Made by a program: the position numbers and the translations under genes. Shown here in pieces: positions 39,968 to 40,720 of a stretch of 40,720 bases of DNA. Below the pieces are notes generated by a model that ran no database searches, was not told the DNA's origin, and was given only the letters and a program-made list of their open reading frames with translations. The stretch is from Nitrososphaerota archaeon (GTDB lineage Archaea > Thermoproteota > Nitrososphaeria > Nitrososphaerales > CADDZS01): positions 1 through 40,720 of the forward strand of contig JAJPHP010000049.1 of NCBI GenBank assembly GCA_021325255.1, read 5' to 3'. Each line of letters begins with the position of its first letter. The first letter of the stretch is position 1.

Positions 39968-40720
39968 ATGCAAAGCAACTCAAAGGCTCTCGTAGTTTCT
40001 TCGCGTGCAATCGTTGGGATCGCGGTAATCATAGCTTTGGTCGTGGCACTCGTCCTTGTCATGAACCTCGAGGTCTTCGGGGCGAGCACTGGGGTGACTG
40101 TCACCTCGACGCAGACGGTCGGTGCATCGACCACGGTCACGACTACCTTCACGTCAAATCCTGCAGTGTCAGGCAATGCCTCTTCGCCGCTTGGGATAAA
40201 TGCCGAGCAGATTTATTCGGAGGCTAACCTCAGTATCGTGATACTGCAGGGTATGCAAGCGCAGAGTTCGCTCTTTGGAACTCAGTATGTTTCCATACTA
40301 GGGTCAGGGTTTGTCGTTCAGTATTCCGGCTCCGATTACATCGTTACAAACTATCACGTGGCTGGTGCCACGACGAATCTCACCGTTACCTTCTCTGATG
40401 GCGATTCCTACCCGGCTACCGTGGTTGGATCTGACCCGTACGCGGACCTGGCCATAGTTTCGGCAAAACAGGCGCCAGCTTCAGAGTTTCACGCCCTAAC
40501 TTTCACTCCCTCCTCGAATCTCCTTGTGGGCGAGCCGATAGTCGCCATTGGTGCTCCCTTCGGACTGTCCGGGTCCATGACTGTAGGCATCATAAGCCAG
40601 CTTGGGAGGACAATTCAGGATCCGACAGCGGGCAACTTTTCAATCGCTGCCGTGATACAGTTCAGCGCCCCGATCAACCCGGGCAACTCTGGTGGCCCCT
40701 TGCTTGACTCGAACGGGGAC
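39968..40720 (+). CDS. membrane-anchored HtrA/DegP-type serine protease, cut by window end
   Basis: The first 251 residues are visible and the frame is open to the last base. An N-terminal anchor helix (about 12-33) and a Thr/Ser/Val stalk (38-75) precede a trypsin-like domain. The catalytic triad is visible as His130 in IVTNYHVAG, Asp160 in PYADLAIV, and Ser241 in INPGNSGGPLL. The segments GSGFVV and AIGAPFGL are also typical. HtrA proteases degrade or refold damaged exported proteins; a C-terminal PDZ domain is expected beyond the window. TATA-like CATAGTATCG sits about 28 bases before ATG 39968. The surrounding genes encode other exported proteins, which suits a surface quality-control role. 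Confidence 0.93.
   Translation, partial: MQSNSKALVVSSRAIVGIAVIIALVVALVLVMNLEVFGASTGVTVTSTQTVGASTTVTTTFTSNPAVSGNASSPLGINAEQIYSEANLSIVILQGMQAQSSLFGTQYVSILGSGFVVQYSGSDYIVTNYHVAGATTNLTVTFSDGDSYPATVVGSDPYADLAIVSAKQAPASEFHALTFTPSSNLLVGEPIVAIGAPFGLSGSMTVGIISQLGRTIQDPTAGNFSIAAVIQFSAPINPGNSGGPLLDSNGD

Noticed and set aside
39688..40176. 162-aa minus-strand ORF rich in Thr and Val
   Set aside because: It is the antisense of the HtrA protease stalk and the 124-aa ORF; the protease triad on the plus strand is decisive.
1..40720. CRISPR array, insertion sequence or prophage
   Set aside because: No regularly spaced direct repeats, transposase motifs or phage structural genes are visible on either strand.

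Overview
The window is archaeal and most probably comes from a Nitrososphaeria (Thaumarchaeota)-type organism. The best evidence is a TFB-type transcription factor with an N-terminal zinc ribbon and two cyclin-like repeats (33361-34299), an aIF1/SUI1 initiation factor (9638-9967), and TATA-like boxes some 25-45 nt upstream of many start codons with short or absent leaders. TTG starts are frequent, and bacterial -35/-10 promoters and strong Shine-Dalgarno sites are rare. No ammonia-oxidation genes are present. The visible metabolism (transsulfuration, MFS export, FAH and 3-hydroxyacid dehydrogenase enzymes, secreted propeller proteins) fits a heterotrophic relative, but the placement is inferred from protein character, not from a search.

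Layout. 1-1340: a truncated multi-pass membrane protein, a 59-aa single-span protein and a Thr/Ser-rich surface protein whose frame appears broken. 1454-5728: an M29-like peptidase homologue, a zinc-ribbon protein and a 728-aa secreted protein with a strong hairpin terminator. 6262-9967: an isolated form-II-type molybdenum hydroxylase large subunit (CoxL-like), a small membrane protein, a PPOX/F420-type flavoprotein and aIF1. 10053-12995: a divergently arranged tungstate/molybdate-type ABC transporter with an inverted repeat between its two promoters. 13562-15438: a secreted propeller-like protein whose signal peptide lies in another frame. 16524-22021: a sulfur/amino-acid block with PrxQ, cystathionine gamma-lyase/synthase, cystathionine beta-synthase, a PhzF-like protein and homoserine dehydrogenase. 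22095-22525: a 48-aa YHS-domain gene beside the wreck of a copper P-type ATPase. 22525-27792: DUF72, a 3-hydroxyisobutyrate dehydrogenase-family enzyme, a candidate structured RNA, an FAH-family enzyme and a DUF4382 surface protein. 28188-33186: a membrane-anchored winged-helix protein, an MFS transporter, a VOC protein and an ABC-2 exporter. 33361-40720: TFB, small membrane proteins, an SRPBCC protein, an HTH/membrane-protein pair, a six-bladed propeller protein and a membrane-anchored HtrA-type protease that runs off the right edge.

How they fit together. CBS and CGL form a reverse-transsulfuration pair (homocysteine to cysteine). Homoserine dehydrogenase, on the opposite strand, shares the same 10-base TATA element with CBS. 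The Mo/W transporter could supply the metal for the CoxL-like enzyme, although that enzyme's usual small and medium subunits are absent from the window. Several exported proteins with Ser/Thr-rich stalks (666, 26566, 38076, 39968) plus the large secreted proteins at 3542 and 13562 suggest a substantial cell-surface investment.

The least explained parts are: the structured intergenic segment at 25084-25327 (14-bp palindrome, TATA box, then a long-range helix); the decayed ATPase plus YHS gene; the transporter ATPase with unusual switch residues; and the two frame disruptions in secreted proteins.
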